This document shows positions 1-12,330 of a stretch of DNA of 64,000 bases, in pieces; positions within the stretch are counted from its first letter, which is position 1, and each line of letters begins with the position of its first letter. Where the stretch lies: assembly GCF_027579695.1 (NCBI RefSeq), contig NC_083577.1:91629016-91693015 (forward strand), given 5' to 3'. Below the pieces are notes generated by a model, which did not search any database, was not told where the DNA came from, and saw only the letters and a list, made by a program, of their open reading frames with translations. The stretch comes from Neoarius graeffei (taxonomy: Eukaryota; Chordata; Actinopteri; Siluriformes; Ariidae). The position numbers and the translations under genes are program-made.

Positions 1-63
1 AGAAAAATCTGTTCGTAAAATTACATTATAATGACCAAATACAATGAAAAGTATTTTTCCAGT

Positions 64-463
64 CTCACCTGTGAAAGGTAATCCCATGTGATCTCGTTTG
101 GACGGCAAACCTGTTGGTACAGTTAAACGCAGCTAATCTTTATTCTCCGCTTTGACCTATCCAATATGGCGGCGAGGATGACGTATGATTCTACGCGGAA
201 GGCGGCGTCTTTAATGGTCCGGAATAAATTGAATGCTACACGTTGATGGATTAATTTGTTGTTTCTCACCTGTGAAAGGTAATCCCATGTGATCTCGTTT
301 GGACGGTAAACCTGTTGGTACAGTTAAACGCAGCACATGAATCTTTATTCTCCGCTTTGACCTATCCAATATGGCGGCGAGGATGACGTATGATTCTACG
401 CGGAAGGCAGCGTCTTTAATGGTCCGGAATAAATTGAATGCTACACGTTGATGGATTAATTTG
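64..463. repeat. Direct tandem duplication, two units of about 200 bp
   Basis: The block starting CTCACCTGTGAAAGGTAATC at 64 is repeated from 265. It contains the shared landmarks CCAATATGGCGGCGAGGATG and GAATGCTACACGTTGATGG. The second unit carries a few extra bases (CACATG after GCAG) and scattered substitutions. The copies are close to identical, so the duplication is recent relative to most repeats in this window. Confidence 0.85.
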
Positions 464-581
464 CTCTTCTACGCCCTTTTTGAGGAATGTATTGTAGGAC
501 TTAAACCATCATCTGAAGAGGTGAGATCGCTCCTTTTTTTCCCTATTTTTGCTGGCGGGATTGACTCTGCCCTAAGGGCAG

Positions 582-584
<3 letters not shown>

Positions 585-617
<33 letters not shown>
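585..617. repeat. CT dinucleotide microsatellite
   Basis: An uninterrupted run of CT repeats, directly after a short GCCCTAAGGGC palindrome. Confidence 0.9.
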
Positions 618-620
<3 letters not shown>

Positions 621-967
621 CTTTGCACCATTACACAATAAATATTCACAGTGAAAATATTTTGTAAGCGCGTTTCATGAACCAAGTTATAGGATTTGTT
701 GACAACTCGCATCGAGTTCGTTACACTTCTACCCGGCGTGAAGCACTCACAGTCATGTGGTTGTGACGTCATCGTAAACAAATCCGTTCTACTCATCCAG
801 ATGACTTCACAACGGCAACGTTGCCAGATCTTTCCACTCTGGAACCCGTTCTCAAAAAGACTGCGTTTTGGGCACCCAAAACGCCGGTGCCGTGTGGACG
901 CCAGGCCTAAATGATAAGCAATTGTATCGGAGTCACCTGAATCCGTTGCCGTGTGGACAGGGCCTTA

Positions 968-1674
968 ATGTACCAACATTGTTTGCACTTTGAGTCCAGC
1001 ATTTGCACCATTGTCTCCACTACTTCTGTGCTGGAATTCTCATTAATATGATGTTTAATGTCAATGGAAAATGAAAAGTTAGTGAGAAAAGAATTTTCTT
1101 TTTAGGACATAACAGAAAAATCTGAGTGGCTGAAATCTTCTCATAGGAATGATGAAAAATACAGCACCAACCAACAAGTTTGCCCCAGAATCACGAAACA
1201 AACACATCATTAATATTTCAATATAAATATGTTTAACTAACATTGTGTTTCAGGGTGGGGTTCACCTTTACAAGTTGTGTTTTTATATATCATTTAGTTC
1301 AAAATTAGTTCAGTGGTCATACCAACATCACTGGAGGTATGCTGAAATACCAATGTGTATTTTATGGATCATGTAAAAATATTCTTTACCCAGTGTTTTA
1401 AACACATCTATCTGAAATTTAAAGTCGCATATAGTAAAGGATAGCAAGAATGCATTAAGACATGCATTAAAAAACAAAACAAAGCAAATATGCATTAAAA
1501 ATGTCATCAGTTGCCCATATAACTGACATAATGCATAATATATTTATTTAACCAACACTGACCTCAAGCGCAGTTCTATGGCACTAGGAAAGCAAAAGCA
1601 CAAAGCATTAAAACACAAGTTTCTTCATCAAGACTGTTGAAAATATTGAAATTGCTTTAGAAAATCAGATTCTG
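968..1674. other. No recognisable feature
   Basis: AT-rich sequence without a credible ORF, tRNA-like promoter boxes or terminal repeats that I can see. Confidence 0.5.
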
Positions 1675-2030
1675 AACTTGGTAGCACAGTGGTTAGCACT
1701 GTTGCCTCACAGCAAGAAGGTTCTGGGTTTGAGCTCAGTGGCTGATGAGGACCTTTCTGTGTGGAGTTTGTGTATTCTCCCTGTGTCTGCATGGGTTTCC
1801 TCTGGGTGCTCCAGTTTCCCCCACAGTCAAAGACGTGCAGGTTAGGCTAATTGGTGGCTCTAAATTGACTGTAGGTGTGAATGGTTTGTTGTCTCTATGT
1901 GTCAGCCCTGCGATGACCTGGCAACTTGTCCAGGGTGTACCCTGCATCTCGCCCATAGTCAGCTGGGATAGGCTCCAGCTCGCCTGCAACCCTGCGCAGG
2001 ATAAGTGGCTACAGATAATGGATGGATGAA
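1675..2030 (+). mobile_element. tRNA-derived SINE, divergent copy
   Basis: A tRNA-like head (GTAGCACAGTGGTTAGCACTG, A-box-like, then GGTTCTGGGTTTGAG near the B box) is followed by the teleost SINE core (TGTGTGGAGTTTG, GGTTTCCTCTGGGTGCTCC) and a tail ending GATAATGGATGGATG. The copy is more diverged than those at 14.2 and 55.7 kb, and its tail (GGATGGATG) differs from their GAGATGAG tail, so it may be an older subfamily. The ORFs across it are translations of the SINE. Confidence 0.85.
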
Positions 2031-2127
2031 GATTCTGAACCTAAAATTAATTCCAAATTATAGCCACAATAAATTTATGTGGCTAAGTCATATATATATA
2101 ACTACTTTTTACTAAAACTTGTACATA

Positions 2128-3402
2128 CAACCCCAATTCCAAAAAAGTTTGAATGCTATGTAAATTGTAAATAAAAACAGAATGCAATCATTTGCAAATT
2201 ATGGAAACCCTATATTTAATTGAAAATCATACAAAGAAAACATATCAAATGTTGAAACTGAGTTTTTTTTTTAATATATGCTCATTTTGAATTTGATCTC
2301 AGCAACACATTTAAAAAAAATTGGGACAGGGGCGTGTTTACCAGTGTGTTGCATCACCTCTACTTTTAACAACATTGGAAACATTTGGGATCTGAGGAGA
2401 CCAATTGCTGTAGTTTTGAAAGAGAAATGTCCCATTCTTGCCTGATATACAATTTCAGTTGCTCAACAGTTCGGGGTCTCCTTTGTCATATTTTGCGCTT
2501 CATAATGCACCAAATATTTTAAATGGGAGACAGGTCTGGACTGCAGCAGGCCAGTTTAGCACCTGGAGCCTTTTACTACAGAGCTATGAAGTTTTAATAT
2601 GTGCAGAAAGCGGTGTGGCGTTGTCTTACTGAAAGAAGGAAGGTCTTCCCTGAAAAAGATTTAGTCTGGATGGCAGCATATTGCTCTGAAATGTGTTTAT
2701 ATCATTCAGCATTAATGATGCCTTCCCAGATGTACAAGCTACCCAGGTCATGTGCACTAACGCCCCCTCATACCATCACAGATGCTGAATGCTTTTGAGC
2801 TGTGCACTGATAAGCCGGATGGTCCCTCTCCTCTTTAGCCTGGAGGACGTGGTGTCCATGACTCCAAAAAAGAATTTCTACTTTTGATTCCTTAGACAGT
2901 TTTCCACTTCGCCTCAGTCCATTGTAAAAGAACTTGGGCCCAGAGAAGGGGGAGGGGTTTCTGGATATTTTTTATATCTGGTTTTTACTTGCATTTGTGG
3001 ATGCAGTAATGAAGTGTTCTCACAGACGATGGTTTTCTGAAGTGTTCCTGAGCCCATACAGTGATTTCCACTACAGACACGTGTCTGCTTTTAATGCAGT
3101 GTAAGATCACAGGCATCCAGTGTCAGTTTTCAGCCTTGTCTCTTGCATACAGAGATTTCTCCAGATGCTCTGAATCTTTTAATGATATTATGGACCAAAG
3201 ATGATGTGATTCCCAAATTTTTTGCAGTTTTACATTGAGGAACGTTATTCTTAAATTGTTGCACTGTTTGCCCATGCAGTCTTTCACAGAGCGGTGAACC
3301 CCTCCCCATCTTTACTTCTGAGAGACTCCGCCTCTCTGGGATCCTCACATTCTGTTTTTATTTGTTTTACACAGTGTTACAATTTTTTTGGTATTGGGGT
3401 TG
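2128..3402 (-). mobile_element. Tc1/mariner-like element, decayed
   Basis: The ends are inverted: CAACCCCAATTCCAAAAAAG at the left, preceded by TA, and TTTTTTTGGTATTGGGGTTG at the right. It is the same family as the copies at 9.66 and 34.92 kb. The transposase lay on the minus strand. Its N-terminal helix-turn-helix region is still readable at 3130-3348 (SEVKMGRG, then HNIIKRFRASG), but the remainder is destroyed by stops and frameshifts. This is an inactive fossil copy. Confidence 0.85.
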
Positions 3403-4333
3403 AAGATACACAATGAAAAGTCACAAGATAAAACAAATTCGAAAAAATACCAATGGTGTAAAAAGCAAGCTAATTGGCTAATTAACAGTTAGCATATGAT
3501 GCATGCTAAAGCCTGACAGAGTTCAAAGGTATGACTGTATCCACTGATCTGTCCAAAATGTATGAGACAGTTATGCAGGCATATCAAATTAACCCCTAAT
3601 ACAATACAAACCACTATGAATTTAATTAACTGCATGTCTCTCCCTACTCCTATATAAGCGCACTACTTAGGGTATTAACTAGGGAGTATGAAGCAGGTTG
3701 GGATTAAGCCAGTTATGAAGCAGGTGTGATTTCAGTAGACATGTCTTGTTACAAGTTGCTAGATTGGTTAATATTTGTTGTTTGTGTTTGTTTTCATGTA
3801 TTAATTATTTGAATATAAATTATCAGAACTGGTTAATGGAAAAAATCCACCTATTGATATTAAATATAAACAATTAAGAAGTCCTAAATCTGAGGATTTA
3901 GAACAAATTTTATTTATTTATTTTTAATTTTTTTTAAATAAAGGTCCTGTTAATGCCAAATTAGTTCAAAATAAAGAGAAAATGTAATGTGAAGGTTCTT
4001 CCTGGTCATGGTAAGTGTCTTATAGTAGTGAATCTAGGTTGAATGGACTTGTGTTTTATTCTTGAAGATGTTTGTTCATTTATCTGAAGTTCTTTAGAAA
4101 GCTTACTGAAAGAATGCCTCATCTCCATACTTTGCATCTACCTATATCAGGATCAACATTTTAGTGAGCTTACAGAAATGTGACCCACTACATAGTTCAA
4201 TGATCCCAATGCTGAATGCGTATGACACAAATAGCGAACTTCTAATCTGTTGTTTTATTTCCATTCTTCCTTAAACTTCTCTGACTCCAGTTAGACCTTT
4301 CATTCTATTGAGTTAAATGTTTCATTCATAGTT

Positions 4334-4375
<42 letters not shown>

Positions 4376-4568
4376 CTTGATATTCTCCTTTTCTCTCTTC
4401 TCACTAATTACTGAAAATGTGCTCATAAAATAAATGTGATGTACTCCACAGATACCATCAGGTTACATTGCTAATGTTATTGCAATCAGCTAATAGCAAG
4501 CTGATTTAGCTAACAATATTATCAGTAGTTTGCATTGTCCAAACACAAGCTCAAACATTTATATCCTA
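3403..4568. other. AT-rich spacer with a TCTA microsatellite
   Basis: The only recognisable structure is a TATC/TCTA tetranucleotide tract at about 4335-4374. I see no gene, TIR or tRNA-like box elsewhere in the segment. Confidence 0.5.
4335..4374. repeat. (TATC)n microsatellite
   Basis: About ten tandem TATC units ending in CTCTTG. Confidence 0.9.
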
Positions 4569-5336
4569 CACTGTAAAAAAAATCCCGTTGTTTTTACGGA
4601 AAAAAACTGGCAGCTGGAGTCACCAGAAAAAATCCGTAAAATATACAGCAAAACGGTAATTGCTTTTACAGCACAGCATGTACATTTTACAGTTTAAAGT
4701 AGCAAATATAACAGAAGTCCAGTGTTTTATATGCTGGATTTAACTGTAAAATGTACAAGCTGTACCGTAAAAGCAATTACCGTTTTGCTGTATATTTTAC
4801 GGATTTTTTCTGGTGACTCCAGCTGCCAGTTTTTTTCCCGTAAGAACAACGGGATTTTTGTATGCTGGTTTCAATGATCTACTAGACAGATATTTTTTTG
4901 GGGGGGCTTTTTTCACCTTTATTGAATAGGAAAGTGTAGAGACAGGAAATGAGCTAGAGAGAGACTGGGAAATGACCTTGGGTCAGAATCGAACCCGGGT
5001 CCCCAGATTCACGGTATGGCGCCTTAGTCGACTGAGCCACGACAGTGGCCGTTTTTCTAATTTTTTTAACAGGGCAATGATGTAATTTTAACTATCACAT
5101 TCTGTTTTAGTATTACAGTTTGTCTGTGTTTAAACTACAACAATTTGTAAATTCTACAAAAAAATATGATCAATTCAACATATTCTTACTGTTAAATTAA
5201 CAGTGGTATTTGGTGAGGAGTTTTACAGTATATTGATGTAAATTACACACTGCTTCATTGTTTTTGTATTTACAGTTTTTTTATGTCATGATTTTACATA
5301 AATTCCCTGTTAATTCTACGGACATTTTTTACAGTG
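4569..5336. mobile_element. TA-flanked MITE with CACTGTAAA termini
   Basis: The termini CACTGTAAAAAAA and TTTTTTACAGTG are inverted and each is flanked by TA, as expected from insertion at TA. The left 300 bp forms a long hairpin: the arm from 4569 to about 4690 is complementary to about 4745-4860, for example CCGTAAAATATACAGC against GCTGTATATTTTACGG. No transposase is encoded. The element has been invaded by the SINE at 4893-5050. Its termini resemble those of the hairpin element at 15866. Confidence 0.75.
4893..5050 (-). mobile_element. tRNA-derived SINE inside the MITE
   Basis: Read on the minus strand it begins GGCCACTGTCGTGGCTCAG, runs through an A-box-like stretch and a clear B box (GGGTTCGATTCTGACCC) and ends with an AATAAAGGTGAAAAAAG tail. 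This is the anatomy of a tRNA-derived SINE. The inserted position dates it as younger than the host MITE. Confidence 0.75.
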
Positions 5337-5689
5337 TAGCTATCTCAGGTGTGCATTGCATACTGTTCAACAAGATGTTAAAGTGTGATTGAGTATTGAG
5401 CTCTTGAGAGCTGAACACAAAGGCTGATTAAGACTTTTGAGAACCAATCATCACTGCTTGGTCTTTAAATGCATTTTTTTTCATATAGTAGGTTACATTC
5501 TGCCACAACCTTTATCACAATATCGCTGTTTCCATGTACAATTTGACAACTGGAGATGTTACATGAGAAAAAAATCTTTCAAAATTACAGAGATCTAGAT
5601 CTCGTAGCTAGTATGGCCATGCCTATACCTGATGGACAAGGGGACATTTTTTTAAAAAAACATGGGTGTTTCCATAAACATAAAAAAGT
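5337..5689. other. No recognisable feature
   Basis: Spacer between the MITE and the next SINE. Nothing supportable was seen. Confidence 0.5.
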
Positions 5690-6015
5690 CAAAGTCCTTC
5701 CCATGCCAGGACCTGGTCTTCCCAGGCAGTCTCTTGACCCAGTACTAACCAGGCCCTTAAGGCGCATTGGGCAGCACCAATCGCTGCTTCTATTGCCCTC
5801 AGCCTCTCACCTATACAGCTAGGGTTATTGGGGGAGGCTGGTCCTCTGATAACCAGAAGAGTTTGACTCCCCACTTGCATCTGTATTACAGTGTGCCTTG
5901 TCAGACAGCACTAGGTACCATTTTGATGATGGATTTTCGTATAACCCAACCGCAAGTAGAACTTGCAATCTCCCAACCAAGAGGCAGACACGCTAACCAC
6001 TAGGCCAACTCGCAG
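5690..6015 (-). mobile_element. tRNA-derived SINE, second family
   Basis: On the minus strand the unit begins CTGCGAGTTGGCCTAGTGGT (A box TGGCCTAGTGG) followed by GCGTGTCTGCCTCTTGGTTG, the D- and anticodon-arm pattern of a tRNA head. The body is unrelated to the DANA/Mermaid-like core. No target duplication could be defined. Confidence 0.6.
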
Positions 6016-8586
6016 TTTCCATAAGCATTGATGGAAAAAAATTACAGAGAAACAGTATTAAAAAAAAATACAAGAACTGTGTCAAAATCTTAGTTGAAAG
6101 CAGAAACCAAAAATCTACTTCAGTGAAAGTAAAAAAAAAAAACTGGCATTGTTTGTTATTTAATGGTTAATAAACCAATTATAACAAATGCTAATGTGAC
6201 TGTGACAAAAAAATAATAATAATCATAAAACTAGCTAGCAAATTCACCAAACTTAAAGCTAACTTACCTCAACATGCTTTTTTTAGATTTGGATAAGACT
6301 GATACTAAGGTATAAGCACTGATGCTCAGGCTGCTGATTGTTTCAAACTCAACTTGTCCATTTTTTTGCTGAAGGTATAATTAAAAAAGAATCGGTTATG
6401 TGTGCTGCATTGATTCATGAGTGATGCCGGCCTTTACAGCTGTGTGCTGTTTCAGTTGACATTGATGTGAATTTGATTGGATGTCTTTAAAACATCCAAC
6501 CATTTGGTTTAGCAGCTGGGCATTAGAAATCACTCATGGCAATTGAGATTGTTAATGTGTATCTCAAAGTCCACAGTTATAATGTGTTTTTTTTTTTTCT
6601 TCTTGTGTATCTTCTACATTTACATTGGTACAAAAATTTCTTTTCAACACTACTTGAGTAAGCTACAAATCTTCCAAAATAGTATAATAACAAAGTACAA
6701 TTAGTCAAGTACTTTCTACCCTAGTATATAAATAAATATATTTCAGTAGATGCATGCATGCAGATCTTTAAGGTTTCAGTTCAAGGTTTTGGTGCCTGTT
6801 TTGGGATGCTTATCACTTACAGGGTGCGAGGAAGTAAAATTCAGATTACATTATTTCACATAAATACTTACCAAGACCTAAACTTTGCTGAAGTTACCAA
6901 GACACCTAGCACTGAGCTCAGCAAAACCAATCCTCAAAAGGTTCCTAGACTGTCTAAGAGCCACTTGTTCTAGATTTTAAATAATGCAGCTTGTTCTTCA
7001 GTTTGAATTCAACCCCTTGCTCTCCTGAGCCTAGAGTGCCCTCTCGTGTCCACAAGAGCTGTAGCAACATCTTCTACTGCTTACCTCAGTAGGTCCAGAA
7101 CAGTTCAAGTGCTTGTGGATGAAAATGTAAAAAGCAGAAATCCAGAAGGTAGCAAGCAGACATCCATAATCATTCTCCACAGTGGTGTTTCTCAACTGGA
7201 CCACCTTCAGAGGCATGAGAAGTGGTGGTGGAGTTTATAAAGAAGTGAAAACAACAAATAGATAACCTTAGGAGAATGTTTGATTAGTTACATGATTTAA
7301 CCTCTCGATGATCTTTATTTCAATGAAGATCTTGGTTGAACAGGGAGTGAGTGTGCAATGATGATCACACTGCTGGTTGTAGGTTTCAGAAAGTTGCATG
7401 TTGTTTGTTTTTTTCCAGGCTCTGTGGGCTCCCAGCTCAGACCAAATACAGATGTTGATAACTGAACTAAATCTGAAATGGAGGCATACCATACATGAAA
7501 GTTTTAAAATTTACATGAGATAGTTTAGCATCTTAAGGTGATACCATGCCCTTCATTCCTCAAAAGAGGCTTTTATTGTCAGAAAATCTGTCACCCACAT
7601 TTCTATAATGAAAATAAAATGAAAATGATTGTGCTTACTATCCACTGGCAATGTTTATGAAAGCACAGCCCCTATTCCTGTACTGTATGCATTCACTTCT
7701 AAAATACATGCCCATGTATGTCACTTGAAAGTGCTCATGAAAAGTACTCAAATAGCACAGGTCTATTTTGAATTTTCAAATTATACCATTATTAATAATA
7801 CTATCAATAGATTGCATATCAATTTTGTTGCATCACTAATTGCTTAGTTTTCCTTTTCATTTCAAAACTCTGCATTTCTATTCACAATTCTATTATTAAC
7901 ATGGAAGAAATTGCAAACATAAACTGTTGTTCTTCTTCCATTTTTGTGCATTAAACAGTAAAAGGATACTACCTGCAGGTAAGAACTAAAGTTGTGAGCT
8001 GTGAACTGACAAGATGTCAGACTGCACGTCATAGGACTGATCCAAGGAATTGTTTGAACAAATTCTTGTTTTACTGCCTCATACATAATTTGCATCAAAG
8101 TGAGAAAATTTCACTTCAAGTTGTTGCTGAAATCATCCTTATTGCACATGTGAACTCCAGGTCACTCATGCACACAGAAAATGAATGATCATTCGTTGCT
8201 TTTTTGCTCGCAGTGTGAACGTAAGGTTGACTTAATAATCAAACATTTGCTGCAGGCAGGATATCAGAGGGTGACCCCAAGCTGTAAGCTTCTCATCACC
8301 CAGTCTAAGAGTGCCACAAATAATGCTGATGGTTACTTTTTTTTTTTTTTTAATCCACCCGAGAGTCTGCGAGCAGCTTGTGGTAAAATGTGTAAGTGAA
8401 AGTTATTCTTGAACTTGAGAGCCACGACAAGACCATAATGGATCATGGACTGTTGTTCAATGTAAACCTATGAATGAGCTGTTACTATAGAAATGATATA
8501 ATACGTACTAAAACGAGCACGTTAACATAGTCCTGTGATTTGCACTATTGTCAGAGCTGCTGTTCTAGAAACTTAATCAACACCTT
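6016..8586. other. Long gene-free spacer
   Basis: About 2.6 kb of AT-rich DNA. All ORFs are under 80 codons, in conflicting frames, and resemble no family I recognise. I see no inverted termini or tRNA-like boxes. Confidence 0.5.
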
Positions 8587-8930
8587 CTGACCAATCACAA
8601 TCCAGATTTAAGAATGAAGGACGCCATCTACATCTACGGTGTGACTGTGTGAAAACCCCAGGAGATCAGCAGTTTCTGAAATACTCAAACCAGTCCATAT
8701 GGCACCAACACCCATGCCACAGTTAAGGTCACACTTTGAGATCACAATTTTTCCCATTCTGATGTTTGCTGTGAACATTAAGTGAAGCTCTTGACCTGAA
8801 TCTGCATGATTTTATGCATTGTGCTCCTGCAACATGATTGGCTAATAAGATAACTGCATAAAACAGCAGGTGTATGGGTGTTCCTAATACAGTAGTTGGT
8901 GTGTGTATATCAAAATGAAACAAAGCATTT
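8587..8930. repeat. Dispersed teleost-type repeat
   Basis: The stretch containing CCAGGAGATCAGCAGTTTCT, CTCTTGACCTGAATCTGCAT and GGTGTTCCTAATACAGTAG matches in wording a high-copy repeat I recall from fish genomic clones, which usually ends in CCTAATAAAGTGGCC. A fragment with the reverse wording (GGCCACTTTATTAGAAAC) occurs at about 51140, which supports its being dispersed. Its class is unknown to me. Confidence 0.4.
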
Positions 8931-9663
8931 ATGATACATATACTGTACATATGATATATTTAGAAAGATTTCCGAAAATTAAAATTATGTCACAAGTTAA
9001 GATGTAACAAGTTGAGGAATTAACTGATGACAAACCTCAAATGAGTAAAGAATTAAAAACACAAGTCATCACGTGGGCTCACTACTATGAGAAAACTCAC
9101 AAAACTTTTTTCCAGAAATTATTTAATTTGGTTTTAATCTTCAGAATTTAATCTTCAGAAAAGAGAGTGTGAAATTAAAAATGTAGTCTTAACTGTAATC
9201 TAATTGAAGATTTTGTGATGTTATCACTTTATTTTTTATGCTGTTTAAGTGTCCCATCTGTGTGTTATCCCAATTGCACTGAAAAAAGTTTGTTAATAGA
9301 CAAATGCATTTCCTTTTTTTCTTGAATGTGTAAATGAACAATGTTTATAAATCATGTAAGATTTAATCAAAATGTAAATATGTTCCTGTTTTTATTGTGT
9401 AAGGTATCAAGTGTGGATGAAATATTTAGATAAGACAAAGTGACTATGTTTTTTATGCTACTTTGCCAAACAAATGATGTTCAGATATATCTAATAAAAT
9501 AGACAAACCAGGAAAATGTGTGGGCTTTTTTCCCCCGGACTCAGATTTAATTTAGTCAAAGCAGATATGTAAATATATATAACTGAGATATGCCGATGAT
9601 GGAATGTGGAGTGATCTGAAGTGTTCACAATAATGCCATTATGGAACAATTACATATATTTTA

Positions 9664-11249
9664 CAACCACAAATCAGAAAAAGTTGGGATGGTATGTTGA
9701 AATTGAAATTAAAACAGAAATAAAATGAGTGGTAAATAATATTTGACCTGTACTGCACTCAGAAAAATGCAACTGCACATTATTTGATGTTTTACCTCCT
9801 GAATTTTTATTTGTTTGTTTATATGTTTGTTTGTTTTTAATTTTAATTAATTCATTCAAAATAAACAATTAATTTAATTTTGATTTTTGCAATACATTTC
9901 AAAAAGAAGTTGGGACATTAAAGTATTTACCACTTTATAATGTTCCCATTCCTTCTCCCAGCACTTAAAAGATGTTTAGGGACTGAAGATTCCAAGTGAT
10001 GAAGTGTTTCAGGTGTTATTTTTGTCCCTTTCTTCCTGCAAACAGGTCTTAAGGTGTGTAACAGTACGGGGTCGTCACTGTCATATTTATCATTTCTAAA
10101 TTCCCCACATATTCTCGACTGGGGACAGAGGAAACATGCCCTGTTTTTCCACAGCCACGCCTTTGTAATGTGAGCAGAATGTGGTTTTACATTGTCTTGT
10201 TGAAATCTCCCTGGAAAAGACGTCGTCTTGAAGGCAGCAGATGTTGCTCCAAAATCTCAGTGTACTTTTCTGCATTAATGCTCCATCACAGAAGTGTAAG
10301 TTAACTTTGCCAAGGGCACTGACCCAACACCATACCATGACACCCTGGCTTTTGGACTTGTTCCTGGTAACAGTCTGGATGGTCCTTTTTGTCTTTGGTC
10401 CAGAGCACACAACATCCATTTCTTCCAAAAAAGACCTGGAATGCTGATTCATCTGACCACAATCCACGTTCCCACCGTGTGATGGTCCATCCCAGACACC
10501 TCTGAGCCCAGAGAAGTTGACGGCACTTCTGGACACAGTTAACATAAGGCTTCTTTTTTGCACAGTAAAGTTTTAACTGGTGTTTATGGATGTAACTCCA
10601 TATTATAGCTTGATAAAGGTTTTGCCAAAGTAATCCCAAGCCCATGTGGTTCTATCAGCTGTAGATGAATGAGGGTTCTTGATGCCGTCTGAGGGATCAG
10701 CGATCACGGGGGTTCAAATTAGGCTTGAGCCCTTTACACATTGAAGTTTCTTCAGGTTCCTTGAATGATTTAATGATATTCTGCACCGTAGAGGGTGAAA
10801 TATCCAAATCCCTTCCGATCTTTCTTTGAAGAACATTGTTTTTAAACATTTCAATAATTTTCTCATGCATTTGTTGATAAACTGGAGATCCTCGGCCCGT
10901 CTTTACTCCTCAAAGACTCGGCCTTTCCTGGAGACTGATTTTGTACCAAATCATGATTACAGTCAGCTGTTGACATCAGCTATTTCAAAACACATCATTA
11001 TTTAATTGTTTTACCTCATTATGCACCCTAAATTTCCTGCCCCAACTTTTGTTGGAATGTATTGCAGGACTGAAACTCAGGAATGGATGGATATTAACAA
11101 ATGAAATGAAGTTGACCAACAAAACATGAAATATATTGGGTTCATTCTGTCTGCAATGAAGTACAAATCAAAAATAAATTTAGAAATCCCTGCATTCTTT
11201 TTTAATGTGCATTTTCCATACCATCACAACTTTTTCTGGTTTGAGGTTC
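9664..11249 (-). mobile_element. Tc1/mariner-like element, decayed
   Basis: The left terminus CAACCACAAATCAGAAAAAG (after TA) and the right terminus CTTTTTCTGGTTTGAGGTT are inverted. This is the same family as the 2.1 and 34.9 kb copies. Minus-strand transposase remnants around 10096-10645 are spread over more than one frame: the WSDESAFQVFF region with the first catalytic Asp in one frame, and a PVENMWGI region with the last catalytic Glu in another. Several frameshifts and stops make it inactive. Confidence 0.85.
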
Positions 11250-11660
11250 TAAAATATTACATTAAAAATAAACAAAACACATTAAAAAATATCACATGAC
11301 AATAAACTAATCATGTACAGATCATATGTAAAAAATCCCAAGAAGAATTGTGTAAAATAATCATTTAAAGTCACATGTAAAAATAAACAAATCATGTAAA
11401 AAACACACTTGAAAATAAATGATCGTGTATTTATAGAATAAATAAAATGTGAAAAATCATATGACTGTAAATTAACTGTGTACAAAAAATTAATCACATA
11501 AAAAAATCACGTAAACAAATGTATCATGTGTCAATTAAAACTGTGAAAATAAATGAATTATGTGTCAAAAATGTTGAAAAATAAAAGCAGATACATGTGA
11601 AGAATTTGCAAAAGATCATGTGAATATTCATGTGCAGATCATGTGACTTTTTTGTCAGCT
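11250..11660. repeat. Irregular AT-rich minisatellite-like tract
   Basis: Loosely repeated words such as AATCATGTAAAAA, AAATAAAC and CATGTGAA recur every 20-40 bases. Spacing and sequence are too irregular to define a unit. No coding potential was seen. Confidence 0.5.
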
Positions 11661-12019
11661 CAATACTGACCATGTTATATAGTGTGGTTTATTACATTAG
11701 TGATTGCTAGTTAATAGATGTATTGGCTCCAAGTTGTGCGTGCACACACACACACACGATGTGAGTCATCACCTCAGACCAGCAGGTTTCTGGAGCGGAT
11801 ATATTGTTTCTCACTCAGTGTGTCCAGGAACACACACACGCTGTCCTGCTGCTTGAACATGAAAATCCGACAAGGCTCAGTAACGGCTTCCTGCTGGAGC
11901 TTCCTTTTCTGGCTCTGATTCCTTATACACCTGTTGTGTTCACTTCTGTTACACTGACTCAGGACATATGTAATCTTTGCATTATATGTCAATATGATTA
12001 TAACATATCCAAATGCTCC

Positions 12020-12296
12020 CAGGGCAGCCATGGCCTAAAGGTTAAAGAAGCAGCTTTTAGACCAAAAGGTTGCCAGTTTGGTTCCCTGAATGAGCAGGAA
12101 AATGTTGGGGTTGGTGAATGATGAGCAAACAGCACTTTCTGCCTACATCCAAGGCTAAGGTACCCTTGAGTAAGTCACTTAACCCCAACTGCTGCAGTGC
12201 ATGTCTGTGTGTTCTACTGCCCCAGATGGGTAAAATGCAGAGAAAGAATTTCACTTTTCTCTACTGTGTATATGTGACAAATAAAGGCTTCTTCTT
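12020..12296 (+). mobile_element. tRNA-derived SINE, third family
   Basis: The tRNA-like head GCAGCCATGGCCTAAAGGTT (A-box-like) is followed by AAGCAGCTTTTAGACC and GGTTGCCAGTTTGGTTCCC (B-box-like). The tail GTGACAAATAAAGGCTTC contains an AATAAA word. A relative with the same head occurs at 47219. Confidence 0.7.
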
Positions 12297-12330
12297 AAAT
12301 GTTCTACAGGTAATCAGATGACTTCATTTA

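Larger units (their letters stand above)
1..967. mobile_element. Right part of a DNA transposon (family uncertain)
   Basis: The segment ends at 967 with GTGTGGACAGGGCCTTA, the type of terminal sequence (read inward, TAAGGCCCTGTCCACAC) found at the ends of many fish non-autonomous DNA transposons. The left end lies outside the window, so target duplication and superfamily cannot be determined. Inside are a direct duplication of about 200 bp (64-264 and 265-463) and a CT microsatellite. The short reading frames here are not convincing as genes. Confidence 0.45.
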
